Shown here piece after piece: positions 7,488 to 17,621 of a DNA stretch of 64,000 bases (position 1 is its first letter; each line of letters begins with the position of its first letter). Location: contig JAKOVW010000008.1 in the NCBI GenBank assembly GCA_029781865.1, positions 62,001-126,000 of the forward strand. Reading direction: 5' to 3'. Origin of the DNA: Bacteroidota bacterium (GTDB lineage: Bacteria > Bacteroidota > Bacteroidia > Chitinophagales > Saprospiraceae). The notes under the pieces were generated by a model. It had not been told where the DNA came from and made no database searches. It saw only the letters and a list, made by a program, of their open reading frames with translations. A program made the position numbers and the translations under genes.

Positions 7488-9998
7488 TTAATTTCTTCCA
7501 CCACCGCCTCCACCGCCGTCGCCCTCTCCTTGCTTCAGATCATCATTGAGATTGCCTTTTCTCTTCTTTTGATTGCCACCAAATTCCATTTTGCCAAAGC
7601 GATAATCCAATCCAATGCGCACACCCCAGCCCAGGAATTTATTTTCTGCGTTGTAAGAAAAGGTGGATGATTTAAATTCAGAATTCAGATTCAGTTTTGG
7701 GTTAAAAGGATTATCAATACCTATGGTGATTCCGCCTTTTTTATTCCACATATCCTTGCGAAGGCCAATGCTGTAAACAAACCAACTAGCCTGTTTCCCT
7801 TGTGTGGTCAACTTAGGAGAATTGACGAATCCAAAAAAAGTAACTCCCAATTCAGGTGTGATGTAAACATTGGCGAAACCATTGATGCTGTAACTGAATG
7901 CATCATTCTTTACTTCAGCATATTGCTTGCTGTCAATTTTCTGGTAATATAAATTAACGGTGCTATTGAGTATAATGCTTCCGAGTTTCATAATTCCGGC
8001 ATTAATGCTTACACCGGATGAATAATTGGTGGCCTGATTGTTATATGTAGAATTCGTTCTCCCCAATGAATCCACAAAACGGTAATTGTCGATTAAATCA
8101 TTGGTAATTTTGTGATACAATGAAATCGTTGCATTTTTTACATCCTTGGTAAAGGAATAACTTAACTCCAGGGATTCAGTCAACTCAGGCTTCAGTTGCG
8201 GATTTCCATATGAAATATTTGTAGGGTCATTATAATTGACATACGGGTTCAGGTAAAACATACTGGGTCGCTGAATTCTTCTGGAATAGGAAAACTTCAG
8301 TGTTGATTTATCTTTTAAGGTATAGGCTATTAATCCGGATGGAATCCAGGAGGCATAATTGTTTTTAAAATCATTATTGTCTGCTTCGGTAGATCCTTTC
8401 ACAAATGTATGCTCATACCTGAGTCCTGCCCTTACTTTTAAATTTTCATGTATGGGAAAGGTTATCTGGGAATACGCAGCTGCAACATTCTGATCATAAT
8501 CAAACACATTGTCCCTGCTATGATCTCTTAGAAATTGTAAATTGGGTATATTCAATGTATCATAATAAATGTCGCTGTACACATTTCTCAAAATGGTTTT
8601 TCCACCTACTTCCCAATTGATGTTTTTGTTGAATGGATATAAATAATCCATAGAAAATGTAAATTCTTTATTAAGTCCAAGGTTAGGACTATTTTCTTTA
8701 TAATTCAGTATATGCATTGAGTCAAACTGATCTGCTTCATATTCACTTTTTTTATTGCTATATGAATATTGAGCAGAAACCCCAAATTCGCGCTCAGTTT
8801 CTTTGCCATACGTCTTTTTATAATCCAGATTGATGTCCGTTCCGATGGTACGATTCAATGCGTCACTCTCTCTCCGGAATAGAAAAGGCAGAAATGACTG
8901 CATTGATCCACCATAGGTGGTGAGAGCATTATTTGTTTTAAAAAGATTAAGTGGAAAGCGGGTAGTCAGCGCCAATGAATTTTTACTGTTGATATCATAA
9001 TCTGCCCCTATCTGACCAAACATACCGCCTCCATAATTTGACGAAGTTCCTACTTGCCTGTAAAACGGATTTACAGGAGAAAAATAATTTTCTCTGTCCG
9101 TTACTGATTCTCCGTTACCTCGCCAGAAATACCCTCCCACATTCGCATTGATACCAAATTGACCCATTCTGATGGTGAGGTTGGAACCCAGATTACTACT
9201 CTTGGTCCCAGCGCTCGCATAAATAGACCCACTTACACCCTGAATCTTTTTGGTCTTTGTTACGATATTGATAATACCACCTGTTCCTTCTGCATCGTAC
9301 TTGGCCCCAGGATTAGTTATCACTTCCACTTTTTCAATAATATCGGCGGGAATCATTTTTAAAGCATCGGCTACATTAGAAGACATGATGGTCGACGGTT
9401 TTCCATTGATCAGAATACGGATATTACTGCTGCCGCGAAGTGATACATTTCCTTCCAGATCAACCGTCAGCAAAGGTGTGCGTCTAAGCACATCTGCAGC
9501 TGTGCCACCTTTAGAAGTCACATCGCGCTCTGCATTATAAACCATCCGGTCAATTTTATTTTCAATTAAATCCTTTTGACCAACTACAGTTACCTCATCT
9601 AATTTTTTAATACTGGGATTCAACAATATCCGACCCAGATTATATTCCTGTACATCTTTATTAATTTTATAGGGTCCTACTATTTTAGTCTGATAACCCA
9701 AAAAATTGACAATGACATTGTATCGGGCATTTTTCAAATTTTTTATTTTAAACTTACCATTTTCCTCCGTCAAGCCTCCATCGACATCTTTCTTTTCCAA
9801 TGCTTCCTGAATAATGATATTGGCAAAAGCAACCGGTGCCCCTGTGAGACTATCGTATACTTCGCCTTGTATTTTTCCTTCCGGAGGCGGGCCTTGGGGA
9901 GCTGCTCCACCGAATTGCGCATCTACTATACTGAGAGATGAAATAGAAAAAAGAATTACAATTGACAATAAAAAAGAGCGGGCATGGATTTTTATCAT
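7488..9998 (-). CDS. TonB-dependent-receptor-like outer-membrane beta-barrel protein
   Basis: The 836-residue protein has a signal peptide (residues 1-27, ending 'SIVDAQF'). A CarboxypepD_reg beta domain follows ('KIQGEVYDSLTGAPVAFANI', about 42-125), then a plug domain ('LDEVTVVGQKD', 'DVLRRTPLLTVDLEGNVSLR', 'ILINGKPSTIM', about 130-245). The rest is a large beta-barrel. This order is that of the Bacteroidota outer-membrane family with an OMP_b-brl_3-type barrel. It probably transports or binds a ligand at the outer membrane, but the ligand is not predictable. After the last barrel strand ('RIGLDYRFGKMEF') there is a hydrophilic tail of about 30 residues ending in seven glycines, Arg and Asn. 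There is no SusD partner, which argues against a polysaccharide utilisation locus. Confidence 0.88.
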   Translation of the reverse strand: MIKIHARSFLLSIVILFSISSLSIVDAQFGGAAPQGPPPEGKIQGEVYDSLTGAPVAFANIIIQEALEKKDVDGGLTEENGKFKIKNLKNARYNVIVNFLGYQTKIVGPYKINKDVQEYNLGRILLNPSIKKLDEVTVVGQKDLIENKIDRMVYNAERDVTSKGGTAADVLRRTPLLTVDLEGNVSLRGSSNIRILINGKPSTIMSSNVADALKMIPADIIEKVEVITNPGAKYDAEGTGGIINIVTKTKKIQGVSGSIYASAGTKSSNLGSNLTIRMGQFGINANVGGYFWRGNGESVTDRENYFSPVNPFYRQVGTSSNYGGGMFGQIGADYDINSKNSLALTTRFPLNLFKTNNALTTYGGSMQSFLPFLFRRESDALNRTIGTDINLDYKKTYGKETEREFGVSAQYSYSNKKSEYEADQFDSMHILNYKENSPNLGLNKEFTFSMDYLYPFNKNINWEVGGKTILRNVYSDIYYDTLNIPNLQFLRDHSRDNVFDYDQNVAAAYSQITFPIHENLKVRAGLRYEHTFVKGSTEADNNDFKNNYASWIPSGLIAYTLKDKSTLKFSYSRRIQRPSMFYLNPYVNYNDPTNISYGNPQLKPELTESLELSYSFTKDVKNATISLYHKITNDLIDNYRFVDSLGRTNSTYNNQATNYSSGVSINAGIMKLGSIILNSTVNLYYQKIDSKQYAEVKNDAFSYSINGFANVYITPELGVTFFGFVNSPKLTTQGKQASWFVYSIGLRKDMWNKKGGITIGIDNPFNPKLNLNSEFKSSTFSYNAENKFLGWGVRIGLDYRFGKMEFGGNQKKRKGNLNDDLKQGEGDGGGGGGGRN

Positions 9999-10114
9999 AG
10001 ACTTCCGATTAAAATGAAACTAAACACAGCTTCAAACTTCTTATACTCGTAAAAGGTTCATGATTTATTTTTTCTTTGGATAAAGCATAGCAAATTATCG
10101 ATGGAATTGTAAAA

Positions 10115-10261
10115 AATAGTCTGTAGGGAAGAAGTCTATAGTCTATAGGTTTTGTATACTTTTTTCAGGTTACTAATTTATTTCATCATTACAACACGAA
10201 ATCTACCTACAACTCAGTATCATCTCCCTAAAGACTTCTTCCCTATAGACTATAGACTATT
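10115..10261. repeat. Long imperfect inverted repeat between receptor and protease genes
   Basis: The left arm (10115-10137, containing GTAGGGAAGAAGTCT) is the reverse complement of the right arm (10232-10253, containing AGACTTCTTCCCTA) with one mismatch over about 21 bp. Both arms sit beside short TATAGACTATAGACT iterations. The 94-bp centre is AT-rich. The right arm lies 10 bp past the stop codon of the tricorn-type gene at 10272. The structure could therefore act as a transcription terminator or 3'-end stabiliser for that gene. It lacks a clear T tract, and a mobile-repeat origin is equally possible. Confidence 0.6.
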
Positions 10262-10271
10262 TAACGCTTTC

Positions 10272-13200
10272 CTATTTTTTAGGATATGCCGGTGGTGCCG
10301 GTTCCTTATAGGATTTTCCTTTCATTTGATCTTTAATTACTTCTATGGCTTTATCCAGTTGCTGATCTTCTCCCATAAACGTTTTATACGGATCATTATC
10401 AATCACAATATCCGGATCTACACCGTGTCCTTCTATTTCCCATTGTTTTCCATTCACATCGTATCTGGCAAATTCCGGTCGATTGAGGTATCCACCATCA
10501 ACAATAGGTAAACTACCTCTGATTCCAACTACTCCACCCCATGATCTTTTTCCAATGATCGTACCTAGTTTGTGCTTTCTGAAACGATAGGCGAATATAT
10601 CTCCATCACTTGCTGAATATTCATCAATCATCGCCACTTTGGGACCAATGATTTGTTCGATGGGTTCGAACGTCGGTTTGCCATTTCTGCTGATTGTAAT
10701 CTGAACCGGTTCTCTGCGCAATCTTTCAATAATATGAGGAGAGACGTTTCCGCCACCATTTCCTCTGTCATCTACAATCAATGCTTCTTTGTTTAACTCT
10801 GCATAATAATATTTCACAAATTCATTTAATCCTTCACTTCCCATGTTGGGTATATGCAGGTACCCAACTCTTCCATCGGTTGCCTTGGTAACCTTTTCAA
10901 GATTTTTCTGTACCCAGGTATAATAATACAATTGATGTTCATCTGCTATTGGAATCACTGTAACATCGCGGGCACCAGTCTCTGAAGCACTGGAATTTAC
11001 TTTTAAACGAACTTGCTTATCAGCTGTTCCGATCATCAACTGATAAAAATCCGAAACATTTTTTGTCGTATTTCCATCAACCGCTAGTATAAAATCACCT
11101 TCTTTGACATTAACACCAATTTCAGTTAAAGGCGAACGAACCTTTTTATCCCAATTCTCACCTTTTAATATTTTGGTGATTTTAAAATATCCTGAAGGAT
11201 CTCTGGCAATTTGTGCACCAAGTAATCCGGTAGGTATCCGGTCCGCTTTAGGATAATCGCCTCCACCAACATAAGCATGACCAATATTCAACTCACCAAT
11301 TAATTCACCGATGATGTAGGTCAGATCCGTACGATGATTCACATACGGAAGCAATTGAGCATAATTCTTTCTTAAGCCTTCCCAATCTACACCATGCATA
11401 TTCGGGTCATAGAAGAAATCTCTCATTTGTCTCCAGCATTCGTTGTAAATCTGTTTCCATTCTGCCGTTCTGTCTACCCACATTTTCAGATCAGAAAGAT
11501 TCAATGGATTTTCCAGATTGATTTTAGCAGATGGTGCATCTATTATGTAATAATTATTATTAGACAACACCATGAGTTTTTTTCCATCCGGCGTAAAAGA
11601 AGTTCCATGAATGTCAGTGCCTAATTCCGTTTCCTTCTGGGTATTCAAATCATACATTAGAAAGCGGAATTTTTCGCGCTGTGATGATTTGAAATAATAT
11701 ATTTTATCTCCGACAGACTGAATGCCGTTATAATTTCCGGGAGTGCCAGGTATTTCAACAACGCGATTAATGATTCCGTCAAAATCAATGCCTGGCTTTG
11801 ACGAATCAGTTGCAACAGACTTTTTGTCTTCTTTTTTATCGTCTTTTTTCACGTCTTTTTTATCCGTTGAATCCTTTACGACCACTTCATCTGATTTGGG
11901 TTCAAAAGGATTTTTTACATCTTTTCTCAACGGAACACAATATATTTTTGATAAATCAAAATAAGCATGATTCCATTCGAGATTATTATAACTAGGGTTG
12001 AACGAACGCTCAGAAACAAAATAAATATACTTTCCATCCGAACTAAATACCGGGCCATAAGACTGAAACCAGGTTTCTGTAACAGCATAATTCTTTTTAT
12101 CCGCAAGGGAATAAATATTGATGATCGAATTATTTTTAAGAACCGGGTTGGTATAACAAACGAATTTGCTGTCCGGTGACCAATTGTAATCCGTGATTTC
12201 AAATACTTCACTGTATTGAATCAGGGTAGACTCTTTGGTATTGACATCTACGTAATAAAAATTTTGTTTGCGATTGCTGTATAAAATTTTCTTACTATCC
12301 GGAGACCATTTAATTCCATACTTGTAATTATCACCATTTTTAGTTAATTGAATTGCTGCAGCACTTCCATCTGCAAGCATCATGTACAACTCATCTTCAC
12401 CGGTTGCATCACTGATGTAGGCGATGTATTTTCCATTTGGCGACCAGCTGGCTTCGCGCTCATGTGAACCGGAAGATTTGGTAAGATTGCGAATAGCTCC
12501 ATTTTTAGCTGGCACTGTAAATACATCCCCTCTGGCTACAAATACTGCGCGATTACCGTCAGAACCAATATCCCAGCTTTCTATATTTTCTTTCGCGCTG
12601 ACATACTTATTTCTACCTGATGCAAAATCTTCCTGAATGCTGATATTGATTTTTTCAAATTTATCAGTTGTTGTATTTAGTTTATACAGGTAACCTCCAT
12701 TTTCAAAAACGATCCACGATCCGTTTGAAGAAGGAAATTTGCAATCAAAATCTTTAAAGTTTGTTATTTTCCTGGTTTCCTTCGTATTCAGATCATAAGA
12801 AAATATATTCATTCGTGCATCGCGATCAGACAAATAATAAATTTTATTTCCAACCCACATCGGGATAATGTCCTGTGCATCATTCTCGGTTATTTTGGTG
12901 CTTTCTTTGGTTTTAAAATCAAAGATGCGAATGTCATCGGCCTGTCCACCTCTGTAACGCTTCCAGGTTCTGAATTCCCTGAATGTATAATTGTAAGCCA
13001 TTTTGGATTTATCCGGAGAAAAGGAACAAAAGCCACCATGATCCAATGGCAGTTGCTCGGATAGTCCGCCATTGATATTACAAGAATACAATTGGCCTTT
13101 GAAATCATTAAATTCATGCCAACGGCTACGGTATACAATATTTTCATTGTCCTTCCATGCCATGCAAAGGTTATTCGGACCCATCCGGTCTGAGATATCA

Positions 13201-13523
13201 TCGCGGCCGAGGGTAGCCGTATAAGTCAATCTTTTAGGCTCTCCACCCTGAGCGGGTATCAGATAGATTTCGGAATTGCCATCGTACTGGCCGGTAAACG
13301 CGATGTTTTTACCATCCGGTGAAAAGCGTGCAAAGCATTCATAACCAATGTGATTGGTCAGCTTCCTGGCCGTACCGCCATTAGCAGATACCGTATACAG
13401 GTCTCCGGCATAACTAAAAACCACAGCATCGTTATAAATGGTTGGAAACCTCATTAAACGGGATTCCTGAGCTGAGACCACCTGAATAATAAAGAGTAGG
13501 ATTAAGGATTTGAAGAGTCGCAT
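10272..13523 (-). CDS. Tricorn-type exported protease (S41 family)
   Basis: The 1083-residue product has a signal peptide (residues 1-18, 'LLFIIQVVSAQ'). WD40/PD40-type beta-propeller repeats follow over about 25-560, with recurring 'W.PDGK.I.Y.S' blades such as 'FSPDGKNIAF' and 'WSPDSKKILY'. A Lys/Asp-rich linker lies near 545-575. A C-terminal peptidase part holds a tricorn C1 helical domain, a PDZ domain ('EGDFILAVDGNTT') and an S41 core with 'RGNGGGNVS' and 'DEYSASDGD', where Ser972 would be the nucleophile. Tricorn cuts oligopeptides in Thermoplasma; bacterial homologues with signal peptides are thought to act in the periplasm. Length and domain order fit the family. It is monocistronic, with 273 bp to the receptor gene downstream. 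Confidence 0.93.
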   Translation of the reverse strand: MRLFKSLILLFIIQVVSAQESRLMRFPTIYNDAVVFSYAGDLYTVSANGGTARKLTNHIGYECFARFSPDGKNIAFTGQYDGNSEIYLIPAQGGEPKRLTYTATLGRDDISDRMGPNNLCMAWKDNENIVYRSRWHEFNDFKGQLYSCNINGGLSEQLPLDHGGFCSFSPDKSKMAYNYTFREFRTWKRYRGGQADDIRIFDFKTKESTKITENDAQDIIPMWVGNKIYYLSDRDARMNIFSYDLNTKETRKITNFKDFDCKFPSSNGSWIVFENGGYLYKLNTTTDKFEKINISIQEDFASGRNKYVSAKENIESWDIGSDGNRAVFVARGDVFTVPAKNGAIRNLTKSSGSHEREASWSPNGKYIAYISDATGEDELYMMLADGSAAAIQLTKNGDNYKYGIKWSPDSKKILYSNRKQNFYYVDVNTKESTLIQYSEVFEITDYNWSPDSKFVCYTNPVLKNNSIINIYSLADKKNYAVTETWFQSYGPVFSSDGKYIYFVSERSFNPSYNNLEWNHAYFDLSKIYCVPLRKDVKNPFEPKSDEVVVKDSTDKKDVKKDDKKEDKKSVATDSSKPGIDFDGIINRVVEIPGTPGNYNGIQSVGDKIYYFKSSQREKFRFLMYDLNTQKETELGTDIHGTSFTPDGKKLMVLSNNNYYIIDAPSAKINLENPLNLSDLKMWVDRTAEWKQIYNECWRQMRDFFYDPNMHGVDWEGLRKNYAQLLPYVNHRTDLTYIIGELIGELNIGHAYVGGGDYPKADRIPTGLLGAQIARDPSGYFKITKILKGENWDKKVRSPLTEIGVNVKEGDFILAVDGNTTKNVSDFYQLMIGTADKQVRLKVNSSASETGARDVTVIPIADEHQLYYYTWVQKNLEKVTKATDGRVGYLHIPNMGSEGLNEFVKYYYAELNKEALIVDDRGNGGGNVSPHIIERLRREPVQITISRNGKPTFEPIEQIIGPKVAMIDEYSASDGDIFAYRFRKHKLGTIIGKRSWGGVVGIRGSLPIVDGGYLNRPEFARYDVNGKQWEIEGHGVDPDIVIDNDPYKTFMGEDQQLDKAIEVIKDQMKGKSYKEPAPPAYPKK

Positions 13524-13931
13524 ATTCTTGATTTTTTTAGAAGCTGCGAATGTACGAATGTTTTCGTAAATAAAATTCTATATTACGGTAATATTTTATG
13601 ATAAGATTTTTTCAACTGTTGGAAATAGAATTTGATATCCATCTGGCCACTTGGACCTCGATACCCTGGTTTGCGACTAAATAATACCTTAAAATAAAAC
13701 ACCCAAGTTGTCTTCCAGATGCAAAATGAAAAAACGGTAAAAAAGAATAATTAATAATAGAATATCCATTGCCAGGACCTAACAATCACTGATTAAATGA
13801 TGATAAACAATTCCTGTTTATAATTTACTACAGTGAATAAAATTGGCAGTAACCGTTGACGAACTTAAAGACTATTCAGGCGCGATAAAAAATGCAGCCG
13901 TTTTCAAAGACAAAAAATTTAAAAAAATGAT
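13524..13931. other. Intergenic region of 408 bp
   Basis: This lies between the end of kbl and the start of the tricorn-type gene, both on the minus strand. It is AT-rich. The first 60 bases must contain the promoter and leader of the protease gene. On the minus strand a TACATTCG (13544-13551) differs by one base from the TAnnTTTG consensus. I see no credible gene; a TTG-initiated plus-strand frame near 13843 runs antisense into kbl and is judged spurious. Confidence 0.5.
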
Positions 13932-15119
13932 TTATATCACTTTCAAATTTTTACCCACTTTCGTAAATGCACTCACACATTTCTCCAGATGTGTTTGCTC
14001 ATGTCCTGCTGATATTTGTACGCGTATTCTCGCTTTACCCTGGGCAACTACGGGATAAAAGAAACCAACGACATAAATACCTTCTTTTAAGAGTTCGGCC
14101 GCAAATTGCTGAGCCAGTGGTGCATCATAGAGCATTACCGGAACAATCGGATGCTCACCCTGCAAAATATTGAAACCGGCATCGGTCATCGCTTTGCGGA
14201 AGAATTTGGTATTGCTTTCCAGCTTATCCCTCAAATGAGTGGATGAGGACAACAAATCCAATACTTTAATGGAAGCTCCGACAATAGAGGGCGCCAGGGT
14301 ATTTGAAAATAAATACGGTCGTGAACGCTGGCGCAACATATCCACAATTTCCTTTCTGGCCGCTGTAAATCCTCCGGAAGCGCCACCCAATGCTTTTCCA
14401 TAAGTTCCTGTGATGATGTCTATTCGATTCATCACATTGCGAAATTCGTGAGTACCTCTTCCTGTTTTGCCCATAAATCCGGATGCATGACATTCGTCGA
14501 TCATCACAAGTGCATCGTACTTATCCGCCAGATCGCATATTTTATCTAATTGCGCAATGGTACCATCCATGGAAAATACACCATCAGTCACGATCATCTT
14601 TCTTCTGGCATTTGACGCTTCTTTTAACTTTTCCTCCAGATCGTTCATGTCATTATGCCTGTAGCGGAAACGCTGTGCTTTGCATAAACGGATTCCATCA
14701 ATGATGGAAGCATGATTTAATTCGTCTGAAATAATGGCATCCTGTTCGAGCATGATCGGTTCGAAAATTCCGCCATTCGCATCAAAAGCAGCAGCATATA
14801 AAATGCAATCTTCCATTCCTAGAAATTCGGCTGTTTTTCGCTCCAGCAATTTATGCTGATCCTGTGTACCACAGATAAAACGCACCGAAGACATTCCATA
14901 ACCATAATGATCTATTGACGCTTTAGCTGCTGCAATCACTTCGGGATGTGACGACAATCCTAAATAATTGTTTGCACAAAAATTGAGTACTTCACCACCC
15001 TCTTTGGTTTGAATCACTGCACCCTGAGGTGACGTAATGGTTCTTTCCATTTTGTACAATCCCGAATCTTTAATGGATTGAAGTTCATCTGCAAGTTGAT
15101 TTTTAATTCCGGTATACAT
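13932..15119 (-). CDS. kbl: Glycine C-acetyltransferase (2-amino-3-ketobutyrate CoA ligase)
   Basis: This 395-residue fold-type I PLP enzyme cleaves 2-amino-3-ketobutyrate with CoA to glycine and acetyl-CoA. Features of the alpha-oxoamine synthase family are visible: '[14 protein letters not shown]' near residue 46, '[13 protein letters not shown]' with Asp208 and His211 contacting the cofactor, and '[13 protein letters not shown]' with Lys242 as the PLP lysine. The length fits E. coli Kbl (398). It lies 57 bp downstream of an epimerase-type threonine dehydrogenase gene on the same strand. The two would form the classical threonine-to-glycine route and are probably cotranscribed. The context makes a KBL role much more likely than 8-amino-7-oxononanoate or serine palmitoyl synthesis. 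Confidence 0.95.
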   Translation of the reverse strand: MYTGIKNQLADELQSIKDSGLYKMERTITSPQGAVIQTKEGGEVLNFCANNYLGLSSHPEVIAAAKASIDHYGYGMSSVRFICGTQDQHKLLERKTAEFLGMEDCILYAAAFDANGGIFEPIMLEQDAIISDELNHASIIDGIRLCKAQRFRYRHNDMNDLEEKLKEASNARRKMIVTDGVFSMDGTIAQLDKICDLADKYDALVMIDECHASGFMGKTGRGTHEFRNVMNRIDIITGTYGKALGGASGGFTAARKEIVDMLRQRSRPYLFSNTLAPSIVGASIKVLDLLSSSTHLRDKLESNTKFFRKAMTDAGFNILQGEHPIVPVMLYDAPLAQQFAAELLKEGIYVVGFFYPVVAQGKARIRVQISAGHEQTHLEKCVSAFTKVGKNLKVI

Positions 15120-15176
15120 GTGTAATGGTTAATGGATGAAGAATAAAATGTTGCTTTATTTATGTTTGGTTATCCA

Positions 15177-16109
15177 CTATCGCAAGTGGTCCAGCATATC
15201 TTTTGTTAATCGTTCAAGGTCAAATTCCGGTTTCCAATCCCAATCTTTCCTGGCAATGCTATCGTCGATGCTTTCACTCCAGGATGCCGCTATGGCTTGT
15301 CTAAAATCAGGTACGTATTGAATTTCAAAACCGGGAATGTGTTTTTTAATTTCACTTGCCAGTTCGGCAGGTGTAAAACTCATACCAGCGAGATTGTAAG
15401 AAGTGCGCACTGTAAGTTTATCGCTTTCCGCATCCATGAGTTCAACAGTCGCCCGTATGCAATCATCCATGTATATCATGGGAAGACGCGTATCTGCTTC
15501 CAAAAAACAAGTATATTTTTTATGTTTCAATGCTTCATGAAATATCTCAACAGCATAATCCGTGGTGCCCCCGCCAGCTTCGGATTGCCAACCCACAACG
15601 CCCGGGTATCTTACCGATCGTACATCCAGTCCATATCTCTTATGATAGTAGTTGCACCAGTTTTCTGCAGCGAGTTTGCTGATGCCATAAACTGTTGTGG
15701 GAATAAAGCTGGATTCCTGCGGAGTCATTTTTTTTGGCGTGGAGGGTCCGAATATCGCAATTGTACTTGGATAGAATACTCTGGTTATTTTTTTCTCCAC
15801 CCCGGCATTGAGCACATTCATCAGACCATCCATATTTATCTTCCAGGTATTCATTGGGTCTTTCTCACCACGTGCCGAAAGAATTGCAGCCAAATGATAA
15901 ATCTGAGTAACCTGGTATTTGTCAATCAGTGATTTTAAGCCATCACTATCCAAGACGTTTAATATTTCGTGAGGACCTGACTGCTGATCCGGTTCTCTCA
16001 GATCAGAAGTGATCACTGATTCTACACCAAATTTTTCCCGAAGTGCCCTGGCCAGAACTGTACCTATCTGACCATTAGCCCCTAACATCAATATTTTTTC
16101 AGCTGCCAT
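15177..16109 (-). CDS. tdh: L-threonine 3-dehydrogenase, short-chain/epimerase type
   Basis: The 310-residue enzyme belongs to the extended short-chain dehydrogenase (NAD-dependent epimerase) family. It has an N-terminal Rossmann motif 'LGANGQIG' (residues 9-16), 'YHLAAILSARGE' near 71, Ser115/Thr116 in 'YPSTIAIFG', and the catalytic pair Tyr141-x3-Lys145 in 'VYGISKLAAEN'. Threonine dehydrogenases of this type are established in Bacteroidota, eukaryotes and Thermoplasma, and are unrelated to the zinc-dependent E. coli Tdh. They oxidise threonine to 2-amino-3-ketobutyrate, the substrate of the next gene, kbl. That neighbour is the main reason to prefer this over a sugar epimerase. Confidence 0.92.
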   Translation of the reverse strand: MAAEKILMLGANGQIGTVLARALREKFGVESVITSDLREPDQQSGPHEILNVLDSDGLKSLIDKYQVTQIYHLAAILSARGEKDPMNTWKINMDGLMNVLNAGVEKKITRVFYPSTIAIFGPSTPKKMTPQESSFIPTTVYGISKLAAENWCNYYHKRYGLDVRSVRYPGVVGWQSEAGGGTTDYAVEIFHEALKHKKYTCFLEADTRLPMIYMDDCIRATVELMDAESDKLTVRTSYNLAGMSFTPAELASEIKKHIPGFEIQYVPDFRQAIAASWSESIDDSIARKDWDWKPEFDLERLTKDMLDHLR

Positions 16110-16321
16110 TTGTATTTAAAAATAAGATCGAAAGATAAGGCGAAAATTAGTTATGAGAGTTGAGTTGTACGCGCCGGGCTATTATTTATTGAAGGCCAAA
16201 TAGAAAAGACAATTTATCTAAAACATTGTATTTCAATAATTAATGCATTAATGATAAATTTACTATAATTGGAACAAGAGAACTCATCACTCATCACTCC
16301 TAACTTCTAACCGTCTTCCCT

Positions 16322-16329
16322 TACTTTTG
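16322..16329 (+). promoter_or_regulatory. Candidate -7 element (TACTTTTG) upstream of arginine deiminase gene
   Basis: TACTTTTG fits the Bacteroidota -7 consensus TAnnTTTG and ends 16 bp before the ATG at 16346. No good TTTG -33 element lies 19-21 bp further upstream, so this rests on the -7 box and its position only. Confidence 0.45.
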
Positions 16330-16345
16330 TGAATCAAACTCCTTT

Positions 16346-17599
16346 ATGCATTCATCAGTATTTGCCGACTCGGAAATCAAAACACTCCGCAAACTAATCA
16401 TCCACAGCCCTGATGAAGGAATTGATCGCATCAGCCCAAGGAGGGCCGGAGAACTGCTTTTTGATGATATTGTTCATCTTCCAACGATGCGTAAAGAACA
16501 CCAGGTGTTTAAACAGGTGCTGCATCAATTTATTGAACCTGCGAACGTATTGGAAACGCAAACATTAATTAAAGAATCTCTGGATGCGGATGAAGATATT
16601 AAGAAGGAAGTTATCCAGATGATTAAGGATTTTGAAGAATTACCAACCGCTACGGTTCAACTTCTGCAATCTATGGATCACGATACCTTATCTGAGGTTT
16701 TAATTTCAGGATATTACCGGAAAGAGGAACAAATTGTATTTGATCCTATTCCCAATTTTATTTTTACCCGGGATATTGCATTAACAGTAAATGATCATGT
16801 GATTATTACCAAGGCATCAAAATATGTCAGATTCCGGGAAAATCTGCTGACGCGTTTTATTTTTCATGCACATCCCAACTTTAGTAATCTGGTAAAAGAA
16901 AACAAATTAATCAATCTGAATGTAGTTGATGAATTTCCACCTTCACGCAAAGGAGAACCCATTTCAGTCGAAGGTGGGGATTTAATGATTATCAATAAAG
17001 ACTACCTGTTGATCGGTAGTAGTGAACGCACAACAGATCATGCCATCCAAACATTAAAGAAAGTATTGTTTGAAAAAAATATCATTAAAAATATTGTGGA
17101 AATCGATGTGCCAAAAGAACGTTCATTTATGCACATTGACACCATTTTTACACAGATTAATCACAACCATTTTGTAGGTTTTAAACCTATAGTAAAAGAT
17201 GGTCTGGGTTCCTATGTAACCGTGCACAAACAAGATGGCAGTATGGTTGAATATCCTTCTGTACTTGATTTCATGCATGCAGAATTAGATCCTAAAATAG
17301 AATTTATTTGGAGCGGCAATGGAGAATCTCCCTATCAGGAAAGAGAGCAATGGACGGATGGATGTAATCTGCTTACGTTAAGGCCAGGTGTTGCACTCAC
17401 CTATGACCGGAATCCAAAGACTGAAACGGCATTTAAAAATGCAGGTTACCAGGTAATTCATTCCCTTGACTTTTTAGCCGGTAATTTAGACCCTGCACAA
17501 ATTCAAAATACAATTATCACATTGCCTTCAAGTGAATTGTCACGCGCCAGAGGCGGCCCGCACTGTATGTCTTGTCCTGTTTTGAGAGATCGCAATTAA
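16346..17599 (+). CDS. arcA: Arginine deiminase family protein
   Basis: The 417-residue protein carries every catalytic position of arginine deiminases, which hydrolyse arginine to citrulline and ammonia. Asp143 is in 'FIFTRDIA', Glu209 in 'SVEGGDLMI', His263 and Asp265 in 'SFMHIDTIFT', and the nucleophilic Cys407 in 'GGPHCMSCP'. The length matches the family (about 400-420). The N-terminal 'LRKLIIHSPDEGI' also fits. No ornithine carbamoyltransferase, carbamate kinase or arginine antiporter gene is adjacent, so this is not a classical ADI operon. The enzyme may serve nitrogen recovery rather than fermentation. A related guanidine-group hydrolase specificity cannot be fully excluded. It lies 22 bp before the thioesterase gene and could be cotranscribed with it. 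Confidence 0.88.
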   Translation: MHSSVFADSEIKTLRKLIIHSPDEGIDRISPRRAGELLFDDIVHLPTMRKEHQVFKQVLHQFIEPANVLETQTLIKESLDADEDIKKEVIQMIKDFEELPTATVQLLQSMDHDTLSEVLISGYYRKEEQIVFDPIPNFIFTRDIALTVNDHVIITKASKYVRFRENLLTRFIFHAHPNFSNLVKENKLINLNVVDEFPPSRKGEPISVEGGDLMIINKDYLLIGSSERTTDHAIQTLKKVLFEKNIIKNIVEIDVPKERSFMHIDTIFTQINHNHFVGFKPIVKDGLGSYVTVHKQDGSMVEYPSVLDFMHAELDPKIEFIWSGNGESPYQEREQWTDGCNLLTLRPGVALTYDRNPKTETAFKNAGYQVIHSLDFLAGNLDPAQIQNTIITLPSSELSRARGGPHCMSCPVLRDRN

Positions 17600-17621
17600 A
17601 ATACACAGGCTTTACTAAATA

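Noticed and set aside
9159-9540. Plus-strand frames inside the receptor gene
   Set aside because: Shadows of a clear 836-residue receptor with plug and barrel signatures on the other strand.
7488-9998. Polysaccharide utilisation locus around the receptor
   Set aside because: No SusD-like lipoprotein, glycoside hydrolase or regulator is adjacent.
13843-14058. Plus-strand frame beginning TTG with 'AVTVDELKDYSGAIKN'
   Set aside because: The first 30 residues look protein-like, but the frame then runs antisense through the kbl 3' end; no homology or start signal supports it.
16346-17599. Classical arginine deiminase operon
   Set aside because: Only the deiminase is present; arcB, arcC and arcD are absent from the neighbourhood.
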